From an uncultured bacterium (GTDB lineage Bacteria > Verrucomicrobiota > Kiritimatiellia > RFP12 > UBA1067), in the NCBI GenBank assembly GCA_902802945.1, contig CADCOC010000025.1, positions 1-37,227 on the forward strand: 37,227 bases of DNA. The letters run 5' to 3'. Below, one piece after another: positions 6,854 to 12,910 of the stretch (its first letter is position 1; the number at the start of each line of letters is the position of its first letter). The position numbers and the translations under genes are program-made. The notes under the pieces were generated by a model, which was not told the DNA's origin, made no database searches, and saw only the letters and a list, made by a program, of their open reading frames with translations.

Positions 6854-7015
6854 ATGAAAGAGACTACCAAGGAATGGCTGGCGAAGATTGCACGGTTGAA
6901 CGGAGTGACCGAGGGCGAAGTCTTGTCTTACCTCCGTTCACTTTCTTCTGGCAAGAAGGTGATACATCACCTCAAGCTGGCAAAGACCGACTCCTATTTT
7001 TTGCCCAGAGGGTGA
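6854..7015 (+). CDS. Small protein, 53 aa, operator-containing gene
   Basis: Begins MKETTKEWLAKIARLNG after a good AAAGGAG and ends FLPRG. The N-terminal part (WLAKIARLNGVTEGEVLSYLRSLSSGK) looks like a compact helix-turn-helix. Operator copy 2 lies inside the gene, encoding VIHH, and the stop codon TGA is part of operator copy 3. No family recognised. It follows the RHH gene by 11 bases and is probably co-transcribed with it. Confidence 0.6.
   Translation: MKETTKEWLAKIARLNGVTEGEVLSYLRSLSSGKKVIHHLKLAKTDSYFLPRG
6958..6971. promoter_or_regulatory. Operator copy 2, inside the 53-aa gene
   Basis: Identical GGTGATACATCACC. It lies in coding sequence, 460 bases from copy 1 and 53 bases from copy 3. 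No clear promoter overlaps it. It may allow looping with copy 1 or act as a roadblock to transcription. Confidence 0.6.
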
Positions 7016-7024
7016 TACATCACC
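7011..7024. promoter_or_regulatory. Operator copy 3, supplying the stop codon of the 53-aa gene
   Basis: Identical GGTGATACATCACC. The TGA at 7013-7015 within it ends the 53-aa gene. The 53-bp centre-to-centre distance from copy 2 is about five helical turns, putting both on the same DNA face. Confidence 0.6.
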
Positions 7025-7206
7025 ATTACCCGCTTTCCCCGCGAGGGGAGCCCTCACTGGAAACGTACCACAAAGGCCGTAGGACGCCACAAGAGAAGCC
7101 CCACCACCATCCCAGACCGACAGGATGTAAACCTTGCATAGCGGTGACAGCCGGGAGAGACCGGCGCCAACAAACCAAAAGCAAAACACGAACAAGAAAG
7201 GACACG
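7025..7206. other. Non-coding leader region with a hairpin before the 85-aa gene
   Basis: No gene seen. It has a small CCCC-GCGA-GGGG hairpin near 7037 and a GCCGG/CCGGC hairpin at 7150-7165. An A/C-rich leader (AACAAACCAAAA ... CACGAA) and GAAAGGA then run into the ATG at 7207. The same arrangement recurs before the genes at 7883 and 8668, and in looser form before 12911. Confidence 0.5.
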
Positions 7207-7464
7207 ATGATAATTGAGAAGATTGACGAGATTCCGGCAACGCCGGGAAACTACGGCGGCGAGACGCTGCGGGAATACTGCGGTCTGTCGCGCTTCCGCG
7301 TTGACTACGCGTTCAAGGCACGCTACGACGAGGGCTGTATATCCGCGCAGCGGTTGTACATCGCGATCATGAACGCAAAGAAACGGGCGAGGTCGAGGCC
7401 ATCCTCGCGAAGTGAGGCAGCAGTCAAGGAGAACGCAGGTGAAAAGAATCTTATACTGGACTGA
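7207..7464 (+). CDS. 85-aa protein with possible HTH, unknown function
   Basis: ATG at 7207 behind AAGAAAGGA. The central part (GGETLREYCGLSRFRVDYAF, then ISAQRLYIAIMNAKK) looks like a small helix-turn-helix domain related to the excisionase/CI-type folds of phage control regions. The C-terminal 25 residues are basic and low in complexity and overlap the next gene by 26 bases in another frame. It has its own hairpin-plus-leader element. It could be a Cro/excisionase-type switch protein, but no family can be assigned. Confidence 0.6.
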   Translation: MIIEKIDEIPATPGNYGGETLREYCGLSRFRVDYAFKARYDEGCISAQRLYIAIMNAKKRARSRPSSRSEAAVKENAGEKNLILD

Positions 7465-7651
7465 CAGGCTAGCGGTGGCTCTCGCGATCGGAAGCGCAGT
7501 CCTGGATTTGGTCAATGAGAACTACTCGGCCGCTGCCGCGTGGTTCTGCGTCGCGCTGTGGGCTTTCAGTGCCATCATGTGGCACTCGCACTGCGACCAC
7601 TGGCGCAAGAAGTACCTCAATACGCTTGGCATCGACGAGGACGAGGCGTAA
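7439..7651 (+). CDS. Small membrane protein, 70 aa
   Basis: GTG start at 7439, picked because AAGGAG lies just upstream (7426-7431); another GTG at 7412 is possible. Two hydrophobic stretches (WTDRLAVALAIGSAVLDLV and AAAWFCVALWAFSAIMW) suggest a two-pass inner-membrane hairpin with a charged C-terminal tail (CDHWRKKYLNTLGIDEDEA). It overlaps the preceding gene's end. Early-region phage membrane proteins often block superinfection, but nothing here proves that. Confidence 0.6.
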   Translation: MKRILYWTDRLAVALAIGSAVLDLVNENYSAAAAWFCVALWAFSAIMWHSHCDHWRKKYLNTLGIDEDEA

Positions 7652-7882
7652 GTGAGCGCGGAGATGCAAGTGGCGGTAAAGCGCCCGAACCGCAATCCCC
7701 TTCCCCCGCGCCGTGGCCTTCGGGCCGGTCGCCGGTCTAGGAAACGGCGATGCCGCTAAACGGCGCGGGGGATCCAACAGTCGGCTAGCCGAATCCCTCG
7801 GCGGTTAGTCGTGTTCCCGTCGAGGGCGGGCGGGGCCCGTCACAGCCCCTTCAACCAAAACGCGAACTGAAAGGAACAGGCG
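7652..7882. other. Gap with hairpins and a 12-bp palindrome; no clear gene
   Basis: A 35-codon GTG frame (7652-7759) is arginine-rich and lacks support. The stretch has a GGCC-TTCG-GGCC tetraloop hairpin (7715-7726) and the perfect palindrome TCGGCTAGCCGA (7781-7792). It ends with a GC hairpin and the A/C-rich leader before the gene at 7883. It may be a transcription attenuation or terminator region. Confidence 0.4.
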
Positions 7883-8032
7883 ATGACGATAACGAGAGAA
7901 GAGCTGGTGGAGGCGCTGACGCGGCTGGAGCCGTGGCGCATGCGCCACGCGGACCTGCGGAAGCTGTCGAACGGGCGCATCGTGCGCTTCGTGAAGTGGT
8001 CCGAGATTTCCAAGCAGAAAAGGAAAGGATGA
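7883..8032 (+). CDS. Small protein, 49 aa, unknown function
   Basis: ATG behind GAAAGGAA and the A/C-rich leader. The sequence begins MTITREELVEALTRLEPWRM and ends with a basic WSEISKQKRKG. It could be a small helical DNA-binding protein. It ends five bases before the RHH gene at 8037, which suggests a two-gene unit. Confidence 0.55.
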   Translation: MTITREELVEALTRLEPWRMRHADLRKLSNGRIVRFVKWSEISKQKRKG

Positions 8033-8036
8033 ACCC

Positions 8037-8195
8037 ATGGGAAGCAACAAGGAGAAGGTCGGCGTGCAGATTTACTTCGAGCCGGCGGAGATCGCGGCGC
8101 TGAAGGCCGCGACGATGTGCGACATCAGCACGCAGGCGGTGCTGATCGCCGTGCGCAAGTTCATCAAGGACGCCGCAGGGGAATCCGGCAAATGA
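8037..8195 (+). CDS. Ribbon-helix-helix protein, 52 aa
   Basis: MGSNKEKVGVQIYFEPAEIA gives a strand (VGVQIYF) and first helix; DISTQAVLIAVRKFIKDA gives the second helix. This size and pattern are those of a minimal RHH (Arc/CopG) dimer. It is likely a transcription regulator of phage genes, distinct from the RHH-like product at 6579. Its stop overlaps the next ATG (ATGA). Confidence 0.65.
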   Translation: MGSNKEKVGVQIYFEPAEIAALKAATMCDISTQAVLIAVRKFIKDAAGESGK

Positions 8196-8596
8196 GAGCG
8201 GCGGAACAGTCATTTAGCGCAGGCGGCGGGGTGACACCGCACGACGCCGCCGAGCGTTGCCGCAGGTCTGGGAAGAACTGTCAATCCCCAACCCGCCCAG
8301 AACCTGCGGCCCCTATTTCATGCAGTGGCACGGACGCGGCCCCGCCCGTCCGTAAAAGCGCGAGGCGGGGCAACCTTCACCTTCCGGACAATCCCCCAGC
8401 GGTGCCGGTGTGGCTGGACTGCGACGTGGCCGCGTACCTGCGCGTGTCCGACGTGCGCGTGGTCCAGCGGATGCGGGTGCGTCCGCGTCCGGGGGAGTTC
8501 GACCTGACGAAGGCCGTTTCCGCGCGCGTGGGGCGCTACTGGCGCTGGGACGCGGCGTCGGTTCGGAAGGTCGTGGAGGGCAACGTGCGCGCCTAG
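8192..8596 (+). CDS. Excisionase/MerR-type HTH protein, 134 aa
   Basis: Start at 8192 overlaps the RHH stop. The first 70 residues are proline/arginine-rich and unstructured. The C-terminal part (VWLDCDVAAYLRVSDVRVVQ ... RYWRWDAASVRKVV) matches the pattern of the phage excisionase/helix_turn_helix type 17 fold: a 'distinguishes domain, picks a step' HTH followed by a wing and a W-R-W turn. It may act as the excisionase or as a DNA-binding regulator. The copy of GTGACACCGC at 8231-8240, also found twice near the attachment site, lies inside the gene. Confidence 0.6.
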   Translation: MRAAEQSFSAGGGVTPHDAAERCRRSGKNCQSPTRPEPAAPISCSGTDAAPPVRKSARRGNLHLPDNPPAVPVWLDCDVAAYLRVSDVRVVQRMRVRPRPGEFDLTKAVSARVGRYWRWDAASVRKVVEGNVRA

Positions 8597-8602
8597 CGCT
8601 TT

Positions 8603-8624
8603 CCCCGCGCGGGACCGCGCGGGG
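8603..8624 (+). terminator. GC-rich hairpin before the 219-aa gene
   Basis: Perfect 8-bp stem CCCCGCGC/GCGCGGGG with a 6-base loop, just past the stop of the HTH gene. There is no T tract, so it may be an attenuator or RNA-stability hairpin rather than a true terminator. It is followed by the AACAAACCAAAAA...CACGAAAGGACACG leader. Confidence 0.45.
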
Positions 8625-8667
8625 GATTCAACAAACCAACAAACCAAAAACACGAAAGGACACGAAA

Positions 8668-9327
8668 ATGAACGACGAACCAAAGACACCGGAGGCCGGG
8701 CAGATGAAGCCCAAGCCGCTGGTCGAGATGACCGAGAGCATCGCCCGCATGGCGGACGTGCTGCAGACGGTCATTAAAACGGCGTCAAGCGCGTATGACC
8801 GTCTTGCGCAAGTGGAAATGCGTGAAGGAAGCGGCGCGGCATGGCGTATGCTGAGCGAGGCCGTGTGCAAACTGCGGCATACATTGAGGCCCAAGCCCGG
8901 AACGGCCGCCTTCCTCACGGAGATCACGGACTACTACTGCGCGAACGAGCCGCGTCTGCGGTTGACGACGGAGAGCGAAAAGCCCGGAGTGTACCACACG
9001 CCGAAGGAAATCATCGACTTCGTGATGGCCAATCCGCCGATCGGGGTCAAGGACGCGCCCACGCCGATTGACCCGTCCGCGCCTGAAATGGTCTACGGGG
9101 GGGGTATGCGGCAGAAGACGGACGAGGATCACATGAGCCGTCCGGAGGCGGCGCACATCCTTTGCCGCATGGCGACCTCGCGCAAGGTCGATGTCGAAGG
9201 TGTTGTCGCCTTGCAGATGGGCGTGCATTCGCTCCTGAAGCGGCACTTCGACAGACAGCGCAACTTGGCGAGACGCAGGGCGCGGGCGGCCAACGCCGAG
9301 ATGGGGGACTTGTGCCATGAGGACTAA
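8668..9327 (+). CDS. 219-aa phage protein, unknown function
   Basis: ATG behind GAAAGGACACGAAA. It is helical in the first 80 residues (VEMTESIARMADVLQTVIKT) with a middle part (YHTPKEIIDFVMANPPIG) and a basic C-terminal helix (LLKRHFDRQRNLARRRARA). I recognise no family. It opens the train of overlapping small genes that runs to 12907 and overlaps the next gene by 11 bases. Confidence 0.7.
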   Translation: MNDEPKTPEAGQMKPKPLVEMTESIARMADVLQTVIKTASSAYDRLAQVEMREGSGAAWRMLSEAVCKLRHTLRPKPGTAAFLTEITDYYCANEPRLRLTTESEKPGVYHTPKEIIDFVMANPPIGVKDAPTPIDPSAPEMVYGGGMRQKTDEDHMSRPEAAHILCRMATSRKVDVEGVVALQMGVHSLLKRHFDRQRNLARRRARAANAEMGDLCHED

Positions 9328-9760
9328 AAGCCCATCCAAGCGGCTCACGGAATCGGACCGGGAGCGCATCAAGGAGGTCGCCGACGATTTCGACGAGGTC
9401 AACGACCGCATGAGGCACGCGCTTCGCGGCGCCGAGGCGACCGTGTGCGCGGCACTTGCGCACCAGCCGGATGAACGGACGGCGTGTTTCAGGCACCTCT
9501 CCAAGGCGTGCCGGGACATCAACGCGTCCACGCGGCGGTGCTTTCGCAGGCAGCGGCGAGACGCAACCCTCATCACCTACCGTCCGCCGTTCCGCGTCCA
9601 CGAAACGTGCGTGCTGGACGCGTGCGGGAACGTGGTGGCCATGTTCAAGACTGGCGAGCAGATTCTCTGCGGTGGCACGACGGCCATGGACGCGGCTGAA
9701 TTCGTGGCTCTCGCGCTCAATGCGAACATCCATGCGGACTGGAGGCAGAGCCATGAGTGA
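9317..9760 (+). CDS. 147-aa phage protein, unknown function
   Basis: Starts MRTKSPSKRLTESDRERIKE. A charged helical N-terminal half includes HQPDERTACFRHLSKACRDI. The C-terminal half (LDACGNVVAMFKTGEQILCGG, then TAMDAAEFVALALNANIHA) looks like a short beta-hairpin and helix, the form often seen in small phage proteins that describe themselves as DUF-type. Overlaps its neighbours on both sides. Confidence 0.65.
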   Translation: MRTKSPSKRLTESDRERIKEVADDFDEVNDRMRHALRGAEATVCAALAHQPDERTACFRHLSKACRDINASTRRCFRRQRRDATLITYRPPFRVHETCVLDACGNVVAMFKTGEQILCGGTTAMDAAEFVALALNANIHADWRQSHE

Positions 9761-10025
9761 CGAAATCGTATCCCACTACTGGGTGCGCGCTCGGTTCGAC
9801 GGTTCCTTCCACCCCGTGAGGAAGGAACTGTTCGACATGGATCTTTGCTCGACCATGGAGGAAGCCGAGAAGGCGCTGGACGAGATCAAGCGCCACGGCG
9901 GATATTGCGAGGCGGAGATACGCCGCTTCGACGTGCGCTTCGTGAACGGGCGCAGCACGGGCGCGGTGAACCTGTTGGGCGAGGTCGTGAAACGCTGGAG
10001 GAGGAAGGAGCCGACCCATGGGTAA
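9753..10025 (+). CDS. 90-aa phage protein, unknown function
   Basis: Start at 9753 overlaps the previous gene. It begins MSDEIVSHYWVRARFDGSFH; the alternation of strands and helices (YCEAEIRRFDVRFVN) suggests a small alpha/beta fold. No family recognised. Confidence 0.65.
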   Translation: MSDEIVSHYWVRARFDGSFHPVRKELFDMDLCSTMEEAEKALDEIKRHGGYCEAEIRRFDVRFVNGRSTGAVNLLGEVVKRWRRKEPTHG

Positions 10026-10266
10026 GGCCGTACAGGAGATCGTCGCGGACCTGCGCAAGGCGGACATGCTCGGCACGGGAATCGACGCGGGCGCAATCGC
10101 CGACCAGATCGAGCTTGCGTTCGCGGAGCTTGAGGAGAAGTGGCGGCAGCGCGTGAATGACGTGCTGGCCGTCGCCGACCAGTTCAAGGGCGCGCTCGAC
10201 CACGTTCTGAACAGTCTGCTCTTCGCGCAGCAGAAGAAGGGAGCGGCGGATGGAAAGTCTGAGTGA
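10018..10266 (+). CDS. 82-aa protein of the DIVADLR paralog set, copy A
   Basis: Begins MGKAVQEIVADLRKADMLG and carries AIADQIELAFAELEEKW, then a long helix. It shares the [E/D]IVA[D/Q][L/M]R ... [I/Y]AD[Q/R]IE pattern with the next two genes, so the three are likely products of tandem duplication. The function is unknown; the pattern suggests a helical scaffold or small binding protein. Confidence 0.7.
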   Translation: MGKAVQEIVADLRKADMLGTGIDAGAIADQIELAFAELEEKWRQRVNDVLAVADQFKGALDHVLNSLLFAQQKKGAADGKSE

Positions 10267-10474
10267 CATCGTGGCGCAGATGCGCGGTCGCGGCGAGGAT
10301 GGGCGCGTGGACCGCCACCTCTGGAACGAATACGCCGACCGCATCGAGGCGGCGTGTATGCGTGCTTGCAACGAAATCGACAGCGCTTTGTGCTCAATCG
10401 AAGGCGCAACAGGCTGCGACATCGACGCCGTGCGCGCGGCGCTGGACAACACGATTGGAGAATGCTATGAGTGA
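10250..10474 (+). CDS. 74-aa protein of the DIVADLR paralog set, copy B
   Basis: MESLSDIVAQMRGRGEDG, then YADRIEAACMRACNEIDSAL. It has the same two-part pattern as copies A and C, shortened between the parts, with a C-terminal helix ending GECYE. It overlaps A by 17 bases and C by 8. Confidence 0.7.
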   Translation: MESLSDIVAQMRGRGEDGRVDRHLWNEYADRIEAACMRACNEIDSALCSIEGATGCDIDAVRAALDNTIGECYE

Positions 10475-10865
10475 GCGCGAGACGCTGGCGGACATCGTGG
10501 CGGACCTTCGCGGCAGGGCGGACTGCGCGGAGCGACACGGCGACCGCGAGACGCACAATGACGGCGTGGCAACGCTTCTGCGGTCGATTGCCGACCGCAT
10601 AGAGGCCATCGACAGCGCGGACGCTTGGCGCAGCCTGTACACGCCGGACAACGCGGCGGCCCTCGCCGCGCCCGCGAGGAACTGCGAGAGGTTTCAAACG
10701 GGCGAGGAGGCATGGCTTGCATTTGAGCGCGAGAACCCGCACTGGTGCCACGACCACAAGAGCAACGACCCCGATTGTACAGATTGCGAATGGGCTGATT
10801 GCGGGAGGTGCATGGCTGAATGGCTCTTCGCCCCGGCTGCGGAGGTGCGAAGTGAGCGCGAATGA
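10467..10865 (+). CDS. 132-aa protein of the DIVADLR paralog set, copy C, with cysteine-rich tail
   Basis: MSERETLADIVADLRGRAD, then SIADRIEAIDSADAWRSL. It is longer than copies A and B because of an added C-terminal part with CHDHKSNDPDCTDCEWADCG, a cluster of cysteine and histidine that probably binds zinc. This looks like a paralog fused to a zinc knuckle. Confidence 0.7.
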   Translation: MSERETLADIVADLRGRADCAERHGDRETHNDGVATLLRSIADRIEAIDSADAWRSLYTPDNAAALAAPARNCERFQTGEEAWLAFERENPHWCHDHKSNDPDCTDCEWADCGRCMAEWLFAPAAEVRSERE

Positions 10866-11073
10866 CGAAATCCATCTGGAGCCGTGCCCGTTCTGTGGCG
10901 CGGAAGTGAGCATGACCGCCGGGCAGCCGGTGTCCGGAACATTCCCGGCGCGGAGCTACACCTTCACGCATCCGGCAGGTGATTGCGTGGTGCGGCGGTC
11001 CGTCGTGTGCGTGAACCTGCGCGAGGCCCGCGAATGGGCCGCCGCGTGGAATCGGAGGGCGAACAACAAATGA
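10852..11073 (+). CDS. Lar-like zinc-ribbon protein, copy 1
   Basis: GTG start at 10852 overlapping the previous gene. The N-terminal IHLEPCPFCGAEV is the hallmark of the Lar (restriction alleviation protein)/zinc-ribbon family, followed by AREWAAAWNRRA, the typical W-N-R C-terminal helix. Lar of the Rac prophage modulates type I restriction, but many Lar-like microproteins have no tested role. The family call is good, the anti-restriction role is not proven. Confidence 0.75.
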   Translation: MSANDEIHLEPCPFCGAEVSMTAGQPVSGTFPARSYTFTHPAGDCVVRRSVVCVNLREAREWAAAWNRRANNK

Positions 11074-11297
11074 GCGCAAAGGATGAAATCAAGCTGGAGC
11101 CATGCCCGTATTGCGGCGCGGCGGTCGTGTCGATCGGGCGTTCGCACGTTCGCGGCACCCGCGTGGGCGCGTGGATCCACTACGGCGTATGCGGCAACTG
11201 TGGCGCACGCGGTCCGATGACGAACCCCGACGGCTTTTTCTACCTCACGCCAGAGGACGCAGCCGAGGCGTGGAATCTGAGGAGGGCCGCACTATGA
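11070..11297 (+). CDS. Lar-like zinc-ribbon protein, copy 2
   Basis: MSAKDEIKLEPCPYCGAAVV, then CGNCGARGPMTN and EDAAEAWNLRRAA. It is a paralog of the previous gene (DEIxLEPCPxCGA) with a second CxxC pair and so a complete four-cysteine zinc ribbon, unlike copy 1 where the second pair is less clear. It may counter host restriction. Confidence 0.75.
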   Translation: MSAKDEIKLEPCPYCGAAVVSIGRSHVRGTRVGAWIHYGVCGNCGARGPMTNPDGFFYLTPEDAAEAWNLRRAAL

Positions 11298-11641
11298 GTT
11301 GCGTCATCCGTGACGGGCAGATCGTCGAGGACTTCGGGTGCATCCCGTACGACATGCCGACATCTGCTTACCTGGAGAAATACGGCGCGAAAGCCGCGAT
11401 TATATGGCCGCTTGTTGACGTGAAGACGTGCAAAGACATTCCGGCAGACTATCCGGGGCCGATGTGCGTTCCTATCACGTTCCTTGACAAGATCGATCGA
11501 AACGACGGCGAGAGCGGATTCCAGATCGTCGGCAAGATGCACCACGGCGTGCTTGAAAACGGCAATCGTCCGTTTCAGAAACTGATCGTCGTCAACACGG
11601 CGCTCCGCGCGCGCCTTGCCGGACAGGAGACCGCGCGATGA
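11294..11641 (+). CDS. Stand-alone segment related to the C-terminal part of EcoRI-type adenine methylases
   Basis: A 114-aa protein with the stretch PMCVPITFLDKIDRNDGES, close to the (M)GVPITFLDKYNP motif found in the C-terminal part of EcoRI-family adenine-specific methyltransferases of many phages. The SAM-binding part with its DPPY/NPPF-type motif is absent, and the frame overlaps its neighbours so nothing seems to be missing from the gene itself. It may be a split-off target-recognition-like module or a small protein sharing the same fold. The link rests on motif memory. Confidence 0.55.
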   Translation: MSCVIRDGQIVEDFGCIPYDMPTSAYLEKYGAKAAIIWPLVDVKTCKDIPADYPGPMCVPITFLDKIDRNDGESGFQIVGKMHHGVLENGNRPFQKLIVVNTALRARLAGQETAR

Positions 11642-11895
11642 TGCCGAGCGTGGGAGACATGATGGCCGCCGCGATTGCGGCGGCAGGGCAGAATGTCCTC
11701 CGTGTCGGCGGGTCTACCGCGTGCGAGACGGACTACCTCGCCGCGTGCGGCGCCACGTTCCCGGCGGACGTGCCGATTGCCGACCTCGTGGCCTTCAACC
11801 ACGCGACGCTCATTGACGACATGGACGAATATCACGAAATGCGCCGCTACGCGGCAATCGCCGGATTCTTCAGGAGGTCACGCCATGCCACTTAA
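11638..11895 (+). CDS. 85-aa phage protein, unknown function
   Basis: MMPSVGDMMAAAIAAAGQNV start overlapping the previous stop. The acidic middle (LVAFNHATLIDDMDEYHEMR) is helical. No family recognised. Overlaps the next gene by 11 bases. Confidence 0.6.
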   Translation: MMPSVGDMMAAAIAAAGQNVLRVGGSTACETDYLAACGATFPADVPIADLVAFNHATLIDDMDEYHEMRRYAAIAGFFRRSRHAT

Positions 11896-12373
11896 AGATC
11901 CAGAAGCAAGGCGAGAGTATAACCGCAAATGGCGCGAGGCGCACCGTGCGGAACATCGGCGTGCGGCGCTTGAATGGAACAGAACGCACCGCGAGCAGGT
12001 GCGTAAGAACCAAGAAGCCTACCGCTTGCGGCATCCCGACAGAATCAAGGCACGAAAGCAGAAATGGTGGGCTGCCGTCAAAGATCGGGTGAACGCCAAG
12101 CGGGCGTTGCTGCGTGCCGCAGAGCGCGAGACATTCGTGCATGATTGCTCGGCGTGGGCGGCGTGGCGCGCGAAGTGGCGCATCGTCTACGCCAAGCGCG
12201 TGATATTGCGTGGTGATTGCTACACGCCGCACTACAACCTGAGGATCCCGGATTATGCCACCAAAGCGAGGGGGGTGCTCGACGCGCGTTCCGCGTTCCT
12301 CGCGGCGAATCTGACCACGGAGCAAAACGCATTCGCCAGAGACCTGGCAATCGAACGGAGGGCCGCGAAATGA
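11885..12373 (+). CDS. 162-aa basic protein with phage HNH-like N-terminus
   Basis: Starts MPLKDPEARREYNRKWREAH, the KDPExRREYxRxWR repeat-rich N-terminus common to phage proteins that carry an HNH endonuclease domain. The zinc/HNH residues are not clearly present after it, so this may be a degenerate or shortened version. The whole is very basic and helical and probably binds nucleic acid. Confidence 0.55.
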   Translation: MPLKDPEARREYNRKWREAHRAEHRRAALEWNRTHREQVRKNQEAYRLRHPDRIKARKQKWWAAVKDRVNAKRALLRAAERETFVHDCSAWAAWRAKWRIVYAKRVILRGDCYTPHYNLRIPDYATKARGVLDARSAFLAANLTTEQNAFARDLAIERRAAK

Positions 12374-12519
12374 CACCAGAACGTCTGAGATACGCGGGGC
12401 GTGGCCAGATCGTGCGCGAGAGCGACGGTCGGCTCGTATTGCCTCGCGACGTGGTGAAGTGGTACAACGAGCTGCTGGCCAGAAAGTCTGGAAAGCAAGA
12501 TAAGGGAGCCGCGCGATGA
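12370..12519 (+). CDS. 49-aa protein, unknown function
   Basis: MTPERLRYAGRGQIVRESDG, then LPRDVVKWYNELLARKSGK. The ATG overlaps the previous stop. It looks like a small strand-helix protein. No family recognised. Confidence 0.6.
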   Translation: MTPERLRYAGRGQIVRESDGRLVLPRDVVKWYNELLARKSGKQDKGAAR

Positions 12520-12731
12520 GCAGCACGATGGAGATGTGGGACGACGCGCTGCCGTTCTGCGGCGTTGTCGCGGACATCAAGTGTAAGCGATGCGGTCGCA
12601 CAATCCGCAACCCGGCCCCCCATAAGCGCTACTGCTCGGAGCGGTGCCGCAAGCGCGCCGAACGCGCGCGGTGGAAGGCCAAGTGGAAGAAGCGCGGCGT
12701 GAACAAGTACATCGGAGGGCGGGACAAATGA
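12516..12731 (+). CDS. Zinc-finger microprotein, 71 aa
   Basis: CKRCGRTI, then RYCSERCRKRAERARWKAKW: a four-cysteine finger followed by a strongly basic helix. This form, CxxC...YCSxxCRxxAxxxR, is a known small zinc finger in phages, probably nucleic-acid binding. Start and stop overlap both neighbours. Confidence 0.7.
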   Translation: MSSTMEMWDDALPFCGVVADIKCKRCGRTIRNPAPHKRYCSERCRKRAERARWKAKWKKRGVNKYIGGRDK

Positions 12732-12907
12732 GCGAACCGAACCAGGAGAAGTGCGCCGTGTGCGGCGCGAAGCTGAAACGCGGCGAGCATCGCGCGTGCC
12801 GGAAGTGCGTAGTGGCCGTTGCGACCATGCGCGCGGTTTCGACTTTGGATAAAGGAATTTGCACGGGGGAGTCCCGTGCGGAGAGAACAACCCAGAAAGG
12901 AACATGA
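12728..12907 (+). CDS. Zinc-knuckle microprotein, 59 aa
   Basis: CAVCGAKLKRGEHRACRKC gives two CxxC pairs 12 residues apart. The C-terminal part runs through the hairpin at 12861-12879. The start overlaps the previous stop. The ribosome site for the clamp gene lies at its end, so the two are on one transcript. Confidence 0.65.
   Translation: MSEPNQEKCAVCGAKLKRGEHRACRKCVVAVATMRAVSTLDKGICTGESRAERTTQKGT
12861..12879 (+). other. Perfect 7-bp hairpin upstream of the clamp gene
   Basis: GCACGGG-GGAGT-CCCGTGC, 31 bases before the clamp start. The arrangement of hairpin, AACAA leader and GAAAGGA before the ATG resembles that at 7207 and 8668. It may control translation of the clamp. Confidence 0.5.
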
Positions 12908-12910
12908 CAG

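Noticed and set aside
7652..7759. 35-codon GTG frame after the small membrane gene
   Set aside because: Arg/Pro-rich, weak ribosome site, and overlaps hairpins; kept as part of a gap.
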